Below are positions 44,312 to 52,178 of a stretch of 64,000 bases of DNA, piece after piece; positions within the stretch are counted from its first letter, which is position 1; the number at the start of each line of letters is the position of its first letter. The translations under genes were made by a program, and so were the position numbers. The stretch is from Photobacterium sp. TY1-4 (GTDB lineage: Bacteria; Pseudomonadota; Gammaproteobacteria; Enterobacterales; Vibrionaceae): NCBI RefSeq assembly GCF_025398175.1, contig NZ_CP099735.1, forward strand, positions 1,550,001 to 1,614,000, given 5' to 3'. The notes under the pieces were generated by a model. It made no database searches. It was not told where the DNA came from and worked only from the letters and a program-made list of their open reading frames with translations.

Positions 44312-45460
44312 ATGAAGGGATTGGTAGCCTTGATCATGTTAGCCAGCTTGATGTTGAGCGGCTGTGAAGAGCGATCTGAGCAGCAGCCGGAATTTCGGGT
44401 CGGGCTGATTGCGCCGGTGAGCGGCCAGATCCCGGAAGTTGGCCGGGCAACGGTGGAAGCGGCCGAACTGGCGGTGGCAACTGTGAACCAGCAGGGCGGG
44501 TTGATCATCAACAACCAACAATACCGGGTGGTGCTGCTGACCGAGGATAACCAGGATAATGCGGAGCATACCATCAGTGCGGCCCTGCGGTTGATTAACC
44601 AGAAAAATGTCAGTGCTATTATTGGCCCGCAGGCCAGCCGGAATGCGATTCCGGCTGCCAGATATGCTGAATATGCCAAAATTCCGCTGCTGAGCCCCTG
44701 GTCGACCAATCCCAGAACCACCCTGAACAAAGACTGGGTATTCCGGGTCGCGTATGTCGATACCTTCCAGGGACAACTGATGGCGAAGTTTGCCTATGAC
44801 GAGCTGGGCGCGCGGACCGCTGCGGTGCTGTATGACGTATCCAGCGATTACAATCGCAAGCTGGCCGAAGTGTTCAGTACCGAGTTTCAGGCCATGGGCG
44901 GGATAATGGCTGCCTTTGAGCTCTATACCCGGGATGCCCCGAACCTTGAAGAGCAATTCCGGCAAATCAAATCGGCCAATCCGGATATTCTGTTCTTACC
45001 TAATTATTACAACGAGGTGCCGGAGCAGGCACGCCAGGCCCGAGCCGCAGGGATCACTACCCAGCTGTTGGGGAGTGACAGTTGGGCACAAATCCCCGAA
45101 TCTGATCGGGATATTCTTGAAGGCGCATATTTCAGTGCCCACTATGCCGTTGATAAGGCGAGTGGTCAGGCGCTCAATTTTCGGGCTCGGTATCGCGAAG
45201 CCTACCAGCGGGATCCTGATGATGTCGCTGCCCTGACCTATGATGCGTTTGGTTTGTTATTTGAAGCGGCGAAGCGCAGCGGGAGTACCGAGCCGCAAGA
45301 GTTGCGTGATGCGCTGAGAACCATGCCTGAATACGAAGGGATCACCGGTCAGATTGAATTTCGTAATTCCGGCGATCCGACGAAGAGCGCAGTTTTAATG
45401 ACGGTCAAAGACGGTCAGTTTATTTTCAGCCGATGGATTGCACCGCCTATGCTTCCCTGA
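44312..45460 (+). CDS. Orphan periplasmic binding lipoprotein (LivK-like)
   Basis: This 382-residue protein has a lipobox (LASLMLSGC, Cys near 18) and a type I periplasmic-binding fold. Its family marks are RVGLIAPVSGQIPEVGRATVEAAELAV, VSAIIGPQASRNAIPAARYAE and a C-terminal AALTYDAFGLLFEAAKRSG. LivK relatives bind branched-chain amino acids, amides or small aromatics. No ABC permease is near; the gene starts 12 bases after the cyclase stop. It may therefore present a ligand to the cyclase sensor instead of feeding a transporter. That role is inference. Confidence 0.88.
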   Translation: MKGLVALIMLASLMLSGCEERSEQQPEFRVGLIAPVSGQIPEVGRATVEAAELAVATVNQQGGLIINNQQYRVVLLTEDNQDNAEHTISAALRLINQKNVSAIIGPQASRNAIPAARYAEYAKIPLLSPWSTNPRTTLNKDWVFRVAYVDTFQGQLMAKFAYDELGARTAAVLYDVSSDYNRKLAEVFSTEFQAMGGIMAAFELYTRDAPNLEEQFRQIKSANPDILFLPNYYNEVPEQARQARAAGITTQLLGSDSWAQIPESDRDILEGAYFSAHYAVDKASGQALNFRARYREAYQRDPDDVAALTYDAFGLLFEAAKRSGSTEPQELRDALRTMPEYEGITGQIEFRNSGDPTKSAVLMTVKDGQFIFSRWIAPPMLP

Positions 45461-45650
45461 CAGGGAAAAAGTCGTTTTCAAACAGTGGTTTCAGGTGCGC
45501 ACTAGAGTGCTGTCGTCACGCGCGGCGATTACTGATGTGACGGGATACAAACGATTAAGTTGTGATCTGACACTCAGAAATGTTTCTGTAATACCCATAA
45601 AGTATCATATGGTTACAGGTGTTTATTTTTCGTTAGGGAATGGTACTGCT

Positions 45651-45902
45651 ATGGGTAGAATGTTAATTGGCCGCGATACCATACTCGATTTAGAATCCGT
45701 GGAATATAAGTGGATTGAAGCCCTGTCTCACGACGGGGTGAAGCATGAAGAGATCAATGCCAGTATTCAGCGTTGTCTGGGCGGAGATGATGAAAGCGCT
45801 GATTTATTGCGGCGGGTGGCGATGCGGCAGTGCCCGCCGAATATGTTGATCGAACACCTGGATGCCATGGAGAAAGGGGTTGCAATGAAAGGGGAGCGCT
45901 AG
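45651..45902 (+). CDS. Small protein of unknown function
   Basis: This 83-residue acidic protein starts at ATG 45651 (AGGGAA about 10 bases upstream); ATG 45660 is an alternative. The open frame runs back into the binding-protein gene without support. It is helical, with ESVEYKWIEALSHDGVKHEEINASIQRCL and the tail CPPNMLIEHLDAMEKG. No family is recognised. It faces the broken response regulator gene. Confidence 0.55.
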   Translation: MGRMLIGRDTILDLESVEYKWIEALSHDGVKHEEINASIQRCLGGDDESADLLRRVAMRQCPPNMLIEHLDAMEKGVAMKGER

Positions 45903-46025
45903 TCCGGCTCGATATGTTGCAAAACACAATATCCTGCGCACGTAATACCTTGCATATACAATACCTCGCAAAAGGACGCTGGCTGCGTCAACATCGCGGT
46001 CAGCTTTCAGCACAATTTCGGGACG

Positions 46026-46582
46026 CTACCGCCAATCATCCCAGCCATGCAGGGCCTGCTGGAGTTTCTCCTTACTCAGCACCCGACCCGCCTGAGTGGC
46101 CAGGGTTGCCAGAATTTTGAATTCGTTTTTGGTCAGTTTGATCGGCTCGCCCTGGTATTGCACCTCGTTGTTCACCAGCGAAAGGGTGAGGGCGCCGACT
46201 TCCAGGGTGGTCTCGGTCTGGCCGGATCGGCGGCGGAGCAGCACCCGGAGCCGGGCGAGCAGTTCCTCAAGGGCAAACGGCTTGACCAGATAGTCATCGG
46301 CCCCGCCATCCAGCCCTTTGACCCGATCGTTAATTTCATCCCGGGCGGTGAGGATCATCACCGGTAGTTGATGACCTGCCCTGCGAATCCGCCGGAGTAC
46401 CTCCAGGCCATCGGTATCGGGCAGGGTGAGGTCGAGAATGATCGCCATAAACTCTTCGGTGTTCAGCGCCAGTTCAACCCCATTGCCTTGTTGTAACCAG
46501 TCGACGGTGTAGCCACGGCGGCTGAGAGAAGCCACCATGGATTCGCCGAGCATGGCATCATCTTCACCAGTAAAATGCGCAT
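46026..46582 (-). pseudogene. OmpR-type response regulator, frameshifted and truncated
   Basis: The receiver domain is mostly present (phosphoacceptor Asp in IILDLTLPDTDG, Lys in YLVKPFA), but the gene is broken at both ends. The expected start MRILLV at 46582 is out of frame by one base with EDDAMLGES, the deletion falling near 46565. The winged-helix domain stops at LHGWDDWR, before the recognition helix and wing. The first in-frame ATG is at 46553, giving a 175-residue product that lacks the N-terminal strand and acidic pair and cannot bind DNA. The expected partner histidine kinase is absent downstream. It starts two bases after the preceding helical-repeat protein gene. Confidence 0.8.
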
Positions 46583-46584
46583 GA

Positions 46585-47127
46585 CTATTGCAGTTCCTTC
46601 AGCTTAGTTGCAATTTCTTGTTGTCTGCCGCGATCCGCCAGCGGACGTCCCGGGCGCGGTGTGGCGCGTTGCGCTTTTTTCAGCATTTGCTCTGCTTTTT
46701 CATCATCGCCGAACCCGATCGGCCATCCGGGCACCTGGTAGTATAGTGAACCTAAGCTGGTATAAGCGGATCCTTCTAACACTTTTGGATTCTTATCAAT
46801 CACTTCCTCGAGAAGGGATTTGGCCTCTTTGACCAGCGACAGCGCACCGAGGCCGCCGTCGACACCGGCCAGAGTGCTTTTGTTGATGGCCAGCCAGACT
46901 TTCAGTTCATTGTTGACCGGGGCATGTCTGAGTGCTTGCTGGTTTTCCTGGATCAGGGTTTCGAGGCAGCGAATTTTGTTATCTTCATTAAACACATCAT
47001 ATTTGCAGCGGGCCCACTGGTGCTGAATCGCTTCCAGGGTCATGGTCTCCGCGGCTTGGGTGTGATAGGTAAACAGCAGCGCGCCAGTGGCAATCATGGT
47101 GGCAATGAGCGGGTTACGTACTTTCAT
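46585..47127 (-). CDS. Exported TPR-like helical-repeat protein
   Basis: This 180-residue protein has a Sec signal (KVRNPLIATMIATGALLFTYHTQA, cleavage near 25), then helical repeats: IQHQWARCKYDVFNEDNKIRCLETLI, SLVKEAKSLLEEVIDKNP and GSAYTSLGSLYYQVPGWPIGF. The C-terminal part joins GDDEKAEQMLKKA directly to ATPRPGRPLADRGRQQEI; relatives usually have another repeat there, so an internal deletion of roughly one repeat is possible. It lies in the hemolysin-SDR operon. Function is unknown. Confidence 0.65.
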   Translation of the reverse strand: MKVRNPLIATMIATGALLFTYHTQAAETMTLEAIQHQWARCKYDVFNEDNKIRCLETLIQENQQALRHAPVNNELKVWLAINKSTLAGVDGGLGALSLVKEAKSLLEEVIDKNPKVLEGSAYTSLGSLYYQVPGWPIGFGDDEKAEQMLKKAQRATPRPGRPLADRGRQQEIATKLKELQ

Positions 47128-47150
47128 GGGGATGTCCTCTCAAGCTGAAA

Positions 47151-47954
47151 TTACAGTGTCTTGCTGACAAATTCGGTGATTCGGGCATGTTGTTTGCGGA
47201 TCGAGCTGCTCACGAGGCCCGGTAGCAGCTGGTTCAGCCGGACAAACAGTTTTTCCGGCCAACCTAACCAGGTGCAGGTTGATTCTTTTCGGAGCGCGGT
47301 GATAATCGCTGCAGCTACAGTTTCGGGTTGGTTAGTGTGGTTGCCCAGCGCGTCATTGAGCGCGGTCACCTGGTCGTCGTTCAGTCGGGTGGCCGTTGCC
47401 CGGGGGGCCAGATACAACATCTGGATTCCGGCCCCTTGCAGCTCGCGTTGCATGGCTTCACTGAAGCGGTGCAGGGCGGCTTTGGCCGCGCAGTAGGTGC
47501 TGAAGCCCGGATAGCCAATAACACCGAAGGTCGAACCGACATTGAGGATGATCCCCGGACGGTTGATCCAGCCCAACGCTTTCTGACTCAGTAGTACCGG
47601 CGCGATCAGGTTGAGTTGAAATTCCTGCTCAATCGAGGCGCCCAACCGCTGGGACAGATAGGCAAACTGATTGGTCCCGGCATTGTTGATCACCACATCA
47701 ATCCGGATCCCCTGCTCGCGCCAGGTTCGGCAGGTGCTGTCGAGCGTGCTCAGCCCGTCCGGCTGACTGAGATCGGCAGTGATGGCCAGGTGCTGTCCTG
47801 GATTGGCCAGCTACGCTTTCAGGGCATCAAGTTTGTCCTGCTGACGCCCGACCAATACCAGGTGCGCACCGGCTTCGGCCAGTTTGATTGCCGTTGCGCT
47901 GCCGATCCCACCCGTTGCTCCGGTGAGCAAAATTCGTTTCTGATCAAGATTCAT
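47151..47954 (-). pseudogene. Short-chain dehydrogenase/reductase interrupted by an in-frame TAG
   Basis: One frame from the ATG at 47954 (AAGGA upstream) to 47151 is broken only by TAG at 47813-47811, codon 48. The Rossmann start KRILLTGATGGIGSATAIKL is in the first part. VINNAGTNQ, catalytic Ser in VGSTFGVIGYPGFS and Tyr-x-x-x-Lys in YCAAKAALH are in the second. The break is in LKA*LANPGQH, where Gln would fit. A 181-residue fragment from 47696 would lack the cofactor loop. It follows the redox-enzyme gene in the same operon. Confidence 0.82.
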
Positions 47955-47980
47955 GGTCATCGTTCCTTGGAGTCATGCGT

Positions 47981-48610
47981 TCAGGCGACCTGCATCTTGC
48001 CTTGGAGAGGCAGGTGGTGCAGCATTTGGCCATACAGACGGAAGACCATGTTGGCCCCGTCAATGATGGCTTGCTGATCGACCGGGTTGGTGATCTGGTT
48101 CATCAGGCCTTCGAGCAGCCGGATGTGTTCCTGATCCAGGCTGCTGTGAGATTTGAGGTAGCTCATCGCGGTATCCGGCAGCTGCAACGCTTGCTGAATA
48201 GCCTCGGCCACCTGACCGCCGACACTGACACTGGTGCCTTCCAGTACCCAGACCATGCCGAAAAATGCCATCGGATTTCGGCGATCAATCTGGTGATAGA
48301 GATAAGCCACCATCAGCTCGATGTCCGGTCCGACGGCGCCCAGACCCTGGCTGGCGCGTACGCAGTCTGAGGCGGCCCCACAGGCGACCAGATCATTGAG
48401 GATCCACTCGTGATGGCCTTTTTCTTCCTCGATGTATTCCCCGAGCGCCTGGCGCAGCCATTCGTAATGCTCCGGCAGGCGGGCGCCGCAGGCCATCAGC
48501 AAAGGCACGGTATGTTTGACGTGGTGGTAGGCCTGCGTCAGAAAGGCAATGTAAGTCTCGGGCTGGATGTCACCGCGGGCGCAGGCCGCAAAGACGGGGG
48601 CGCTGGCCAT
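47981..48610 (-). pseudogene. Heme-oxygenase-fold iron redox enzyme, N-terminus lost
   Basis: The readable 209 residues belong to the iron-containing redox enzyme (TenA/PqqC-like) family. Metal ligands are visible in QAYHHVKHTVPLL, EEEKGHHEWIL and SSLDQEHIRLLEGL. The frame begins abruptly at MASAPVFAACARGDI; relatives have about 20-30 further residues. The sequence just upstream is the start of an AMP-ligase gene in another frame, so a deletion removed most of that ligase and the beginning of this gene. A product from the 48610 ATG could still fold, but no ribosome site belongs to it. Confidence 0.7.
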
Positions 48611-49316
48611 GTGCCCGGCCTATCAGTGCAGGGTGGGCGGGTGTGGTGGTGGCGAAATGGGCCAGAGCCCCTAAAACAGTATCCATGTTTATGATTCTCC
48701 TGAGACCACGCGACGGTTGGATAATCTGGAAAAAACGCTGGCTGAGTTGCTGCAGGCCTTCGGCCAGATTCCCGACGGAGACCCGGGGCTGGTGGTGATA
48801 ATAAGTGCCCCAGGTTTGTGCCGCATCCGGGATCACATCCGGACTGGCGGCGGACAGAATCGTCATCTTCAGCCCCAGCAGGGTCAGCATGGCGTACAGC
48901 GGATCGGTCGCGGTGAAAATCGCCCATTCGTATCCGGCATCGACCAAATACTGGGCCATCATCCAGAAATGGCGCGGAGACATACCCGGGGAGAAAGAGG
49001 CCAGTTGACCGAATTCAACCAGCTTTTCTCGCTGTACCCTAATACCACAGCAGGAAAGAATTGCGGCCTCCGCAGGCTGGCTCAGGTATTGCTCCAGAAA
49101 GAGCGGCCCTTGATCTGCGATCCGAAAACCGCAGGCAGCATGTAACTGTTGCGATTGGTCGTAAACGGCCATGAACGCGGGCATAAATTGACTTAGGTTG
49201 GCATGAAAGGCTGCACGATACCGGGTTGCAATATAGCGCTCGACTTCTTGCCGCGACGGGTGGTTGTTATGAATTATTTGCAGCGAATAAGTGCTGTTTT
49301 GATCCGCATTGCGCAT
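48570..49316 (-). CDS. Thermostable-hemolysin family protein, C-terminally fused by deletion
   Basis: This protein matches the T_hemolysin family (delta-VPH-like, GNAT-type fold) of Vibrionaceae. Its marks are SRQEVERYIATRYRAAFHANLSQFMP, AACGFRIADQGPLFLEQYLS and EFGQLASFSPGMSPRHFWMM. The body ends near residue 205 (FFQIIQPSRG). The frame then runs on through MDTVLGALAHFATTTPAHPA, which looks like the N-terminus of the AMP-binding ligase usually next in this operon, and ends in out-of-frame redox-gene sequence (HGQRPRLCGLRPR). The start codon lies in a heptanucleotide repeat. Probably still made, with a foreign tail of about 40 residues. Confidence 0.75.
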   Translation of the reverse strand: MRNADQNSTYSLQIIHNNHPSRQEVERYIATRYRAAFHANLSQFMPAFMAVYDQSQQLHAACGFRIADQGPLFLEQYLSQPAEAAILSCCGIRVQREKLVEFGQLASFSPGMSPRHFWMMAQYLVDAGYEWAIFTATDPLYAMLTLLGLKMTILSAASPDVIPDAAQTWGTYYHHQPRVSVGNLAEGLQQLSQRFFQIIQPSRGLRRIINMDTVLGALAHFATTTPAHPALIGRAHGQRPRLCGLRPR

Positions 49317-49330
49317 TGCGCATTGCGCAT
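49306..49330. repeat. Heptanucleotide repeat (ATGCGCA) carrying the hemolysin start codon
   Basis: On the minus strand, ATGCGCA occurs three times in tandem from 49330, followed by ATGCGG. This gives four ATGs at 49330, 49323, 49316 and 49309, spaced by 7 and hence in rotating frames. Only the ATG at 49316 is in frame with the hemolysin gene. AGGGGCAAGG lies just upstream of the first ATG. Confidence 0.9.
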
Positions 49331-49388
49331 AGCCTTGCCCCTATATGTCTGGTGTATGACTCAACATTAGGGGGAAAGACTTAAGAAT

Positions 49389-49420
49389 CCCTTAAGAAAC
49401 AAAAAAGCCATTCTTAAGGG
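49389..49420. terminator. Inverted repeat downstream of the TetR gene
   Basis: CCCTTAAGAA and TTCTTAAGGG form a perfect 10-bp stem with a 12-base A-rich loop. It lies between the TetR gene's 3' end and the hemolysin gene's 5' end. On the minus strand no long T run follows, so it may be a weak terminator or an operator. Confidence 0.45.
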
Positions 49421-49499
49421 TGAGGCGGCGGGATTTTTTTGATGCCCGTGAGTGTTCAGCGCCCGGAAGGCTTTGATGCCTCAGGCAGTTGTCGGCGGA

Positions 49500-50048
49500 T
49501 TAAACCATGTTTTGAGGCAGTTGCAGACAGGCCAGCCGGGCGCGAAGGTTTTCCAGCAGGGTTTCCGTGGTGGCATCAGGCGTTTGCAGCCCGGTGATTA
49601 AGGTCATGAAATAGAGTTCCATCATCACCTGAGCCATCATCGGATCGTAGGTGCTTTGGTGCGAAAACAACCGCTGTTGAAATGCAATAATCTGCGGGTT
49701 GAGTTGGGGTTGCTGCCAGATCAGCTCCTTAAATAACTCCATGCTGAATTCCCGTTGCTGCAGGTAGTAATCAAACAGGTACCGGGCATAGTGGAGCAGT
49801 CGCTCCGCTGGAGTGTAGGCGGTATCGTTGGCTGCTGCGGCTTGGAGGACACGTTCGACTTGTTGCTCAACCCCGGCCTTGAGCAAATCGATTTTGGCCG
49901 GAAAGTGCGAGAACACCGTGCCGGTCGCAACACCGGCAGCGGTGGCGATTTGTCGGGTCGTCGTTTCGGCATAGCTTTGCTGGTGGAACAGGTGCCAGGC
50001 ACTGCTCAGGATGGTCTCGCGTGTCTGCTGTTTCTTGGTGCTGGTCAT
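49500..50048 (-). CDS. TetR-family transcriptional regulator
   Basis: This 182-residue repressor type starts at the ATG at 50048, with GAGGGAAT upstream. The N-terminal helix-turn-helix is TRETILSSAWHLFHQQSYAETTTRQIATAAGVATGTVFSHFPAKIDLL (about 9-56). The C-terminal sensor domain has no recognisable ligand motif. Two identical palindromes 94-129 bases upstream, between it and the small membrane protein gene, are likely its sites. It would control itself and that gene. Confidence 0.92.
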   Translation of the reverse strand: MTSTKKQQTRETILSSAWHLFHQQSYAETTTRQIATAAGVATGTVFSHFPAKIDLLKAGVEQQVERVLQAAAANDTAYTPAERLLHYARYLFDYYLQQREFSMELFKELIWQQPQLNPQIIAFQQRLFSHQSTYDPMMAQVMMELYFMTLITGLQTPDATTETLLENLRARLACLQLPQNMV

Positions 50049-50141
50049 GGTGATTCCCTCTGGTGCAGTCCCCATTGTATCTGATTTTTCAGGGTTTCGT
50101 CGCCCGGATGCCAGGATTGCAGAAAGTCGGCTGTTGAAAAA

Positions 50142-50177
50142 TGAGCGCGCTCAAATTATATTAAATGAGCGCGCTCA
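50142..50177. promoter_or_regulatory. Twin TetR operators
   Basis: Two identical perfect palindromes TGAGCGCGCTCA stand at 50142-50153 and 50166-50177, centres 24 bases apart, separated by an AT-rich stretch that likely contains the promoter. They lie 22 bases upstream of the small membrane protein gene. Confidence 0.8.
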
Positions 50178-50198
50178 TTTTTAGTTTGGAGAAAAGTT

Positions 50199-50396
50199 AT
50201 GAAAGATCTGATCCTGAAGTGTTTTGCTTATACCTGCTATTTGCCGTTTCAAATGATGTTCAGCTACGTGGTGGGCCCGATCCTTGGGGCGATTTTGCTG
50301 GTTGGTGGATTGGGAGTGCTGATGCTGATCCTTGGCTATGAAGACGGCGTGAAGGCGTTTCGTAAAGAGTGGCGGGAGTCGGCAGCATTTATCTGA
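50199..50396 (+). CDS. Small membrane protein under TetR control
   Basis: This 65-residue protein has a central hydrophobic helix pair (YLPFQMMFSYVVGPILGAIL and LVGGLGVLMLILGY) and a charged C-terminus EDGVKAFRKEWRESAAF. GGAGAAAAG precedes the ATG. It is divergent from the TetR gene with twin operators between them, so it is probably the main target of that regulator. Family not recognised; an accessory envelope or stress role is possible but not shown. Confidence 0.7.
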   Translation: MKDLILKCFAYTCYLPFQMMFSYVVGPILGAILLVGGLGVLMLILGYEDGVKAFRKEWRESAAFI

Positions 50397-50620
50397 GGTA
50401 TTGAGCTGAGGTAGTGTCCGAAGCGTTGATGTGCCAGGGCAGGTGCCGGCAGCGGTCTGCTCAACGCGGCTCAGGGGACGCATTATCAGGCCCAAGTGCC
50501 GGTGTTTCCTCACTTGTTTGAATGAAGGCGACCGGTCTCGGAATGAGGTTTGGTTCTTGTGTTTTATGCGCAGCAGTCAGTTCAGGCGTGAGGATTACTC
50601 AGAGCATATTCCGGTCAAGG

Positions 50621-51127
50621 TCAATGAGTTGATGATGATTTTGGGTACATCGCTCCGGGAGGACGGATCATATAGACAAAGTGATTGTCTTCCCTGACCG
50701 GGACAAAACCAAAGCGCCGGTACAGGCTGCTGACTCGGTTGCCCTGTAGGTAGCATAAATGGACAGGGAGACCCTGCTCATCAGCGGGTTGCAATAGCTG
50801 GCTCAGGATCTGACTGCCGATGCCGAGACCATGAAATGAAGGCAGTAGGAAGAAGCGGCCGAGATACCAATACTCGCCATGATGTTGAAATAAGATGCTG
50901 CCGGCAGGTTCCTGGTTGACTTCAATGAGAGTCGGTCGTGCTTCATCCCATTCTTGCTGGTGGATGGCTCTTTGGGTCGCCTCATGCCAACCAAATACAG
51001 CGTCCACAGCTTCGTATTCCGCCTTTTTCTTCAGCTGATACAGAAACTCAAAATCCGCAGGAGTGGCATTCCGGGTGGTTAAGGTGAAGGTTTGCAGGGG
51101 TGAAGCGGCCCGGCTTAAATTTTCCAT
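50621..51127 (-). CDS. GNAT family N-acetyltransferase
   Basis: This 168-residue acetyltransferase starts at the ATG at 51127, which overlaps the end of the preceding GNAT gene by 13 bases and suggests coupled translation. The acetyl-CoA motif is LGRFFLLPSFHGLGIGSQILSQLL (about 90-113), and the late strand is LCYLQGNRVSSLYRRFGFVPV. The substrate is unknown. The order 51744, 51115, 50621 on the minus strand makes a run of three GNAT genes. Confidence 0.85.
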   Translation of the reverse strand: MENLSRAASPLQTFTLTTRNATPADFEFLYQLKKKAEYEAVDAVFGWHEATQRAIHQQEWDEARPTLIEVNQEPAGSILFQHHGEYWYLGRFFLLPSFHGLGIGSQILSQLLQPADEQGLPVHLCYLQGNRVSSLYRRFGFVPVREDNHFVYMIRPPGAMYPKSSSTH

Positions 51128-51726
51128 GGTTTCAGTGCCAGATGGTAGATGTTGAGTTTTTGCGCCGCATCGTGAACATCCATTTGATGATCGACGGATT
51201 TGATCCATTTGGCTCCGGCTCGTGTGGCGACCCGGATACTGGCCTGATTGTGCTCCAGGCAGCGAAATTCAACAATGTCGGCGTTGGTCTCCTGCGCCAG
51301 GGCCGGAATGAGCGCGGTAAGGACTTGGGGGATCACTCTTTTGCCCTGAACCTCGCTACTGAGCCAGTAGCCGACTTCGGCGATGTGCGAGCGGGGTGCG
51401 ATCGATTTAATCCCGAACACGCCGCAGAATGTTTGTTGGTGGAAAATTGCATACCATCGGGCACCGGGAGACGGTGCGTCGATTCGGTCCCGGATATATT
51501 GCCGCGCGCCGGATACATTAATGACTTGTTCCACCCAGCCGAGGAACGTGGCCAACTGGGGGCGGCTGCGTTCGACCGCATCCAGCAGTCCTTCGGCATG
51601 GCCGAGGGCTAAATGGCGCAGCGTGATGGCATCGGTGATCGGGATGTGTTCGCAATCAAGCCGCGGTGATCGGTGGTGGTTCAGGAGCGTTGAGAGCACA
51701 ATGATTTCCTTATGCGTGGTATCCAT
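51115..51726 (-). CDS. RimJ/RimL-like GNAT acetyltransferase
   Basis: This protein of about 203 residues is a GNAT of the ribosomal-protein acetyltransferase type. It has the N-terminal TDAITLRHLALGHAEGLLDAV, AEVGYWLSSEVQGKRVIPQVL (acetyl-CoA loop, about 116-136) and VEFRCLEHNQASIRVATRAG (about 152-171). The acetyl-CoA loop lacks the usual second Gly (QGKRVIPQ in place of QGKGIATE), so activity is not certain. It ends inside the start of the next GNAT gene. Acceptor unknown. Confidence 0.83.
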   Translation of the reverse strand: MDTTHKEIIVLSTLLNHHRSPRLDCEHIPITDAITLRHLALGHAEGLLDAVERSRPQLATFLGWVEQVINVSGARQYIRDRIDAPSPGARWYAIFHQQTFCGVFGIKSIAPRSHIAEVGYWLSSEVQGKRVIPQVLTALIPALAQETNADIVEFRCLEHNQASIRVATRAGAKWIKSVDHQMDVHDAAQKLNIYHLALKPWKI

Positions 51727-51743
51727 TCGGCATCATGCCGTGT

Positions 51744-52178
51744 TTAGGCATTGTGATTGCCGGAGCTGTTGAACGAATACATCCGGATCTCATCACGGGG
51801 AAACCAGCCTAATTTTTCGTAGAATCCCTGCGCGTTGATGTTGTCTTGATACACGAACAAATGGGTCTTTGAAATGCCAAGCGATGCCAGTGCATCAACG
51901 GATTTGGCAACCAGCTGATGGCCGATGTTCTGGCCTCTGTACTCAATGCTTACGGCCAGATGCTGCAAATAGCCGCGGCGGCCATCTGTACCGACTAATA
52001 CCGCACCGATGATTTCATCACCCATGAGTGCGACAAAACTCAGGCCCGGGTTTCTTTGTAAATAGGCTCCGATGCTTGCTTTCGAATCGGTATCGCGCAG
52101 CGACAAATTTTCCGTTTGCCGCCAGAGTTCAATGACCGGCTCGTAGTCAGCGATATCCATTTCCCGAATGATGACCAT
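51744..52178 (-). CDS. GNAT family N-acetyltransferase (YpeA-like)
   Basis: This 144-residue acetyltransferase (ATG at 52178, AGGAGA upstream) has IIREMDIADYEPVIELW at the start, HLAVSIEYRGQNIGHQLVAKSVDAL as acetyl-CoA loop (about 73-97) and LFVYQDNINAQGFYEKLGWFPRD near the end. It resembles the small YpeA-type GNATs. It is first of three GNAT genes on this strand. Confidence 0.87.
   Translation of the reverse strand: MVIIREMDIADYEPVIELWRQTENLSLRDTDSKASIGAYLQRNPGLSFVALMGDEIIGAVLVGTDGRRGYLQHLAVSIEYRGQNIGHQLVAKSVDALASLGISKTHLFVYQDNINAQGFYEKLGWFPRDEIRMYSFNSSGNHNA

Noticed and set aside
45438..45650. N-terminal extension of the small protein at 45651 back into the binding-protein gene
   Set aside because: The extension overlaps the end of a clear gene and has no ribosome site; AGGGAA supports the later start.
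25712..47813. Pyrrolysine use at the in-frame TAG codons
   Set aside because: No pyl genes or pyrrolysine-enzyme families are seen, and TAG serves as the normal stop of several genes in the window.
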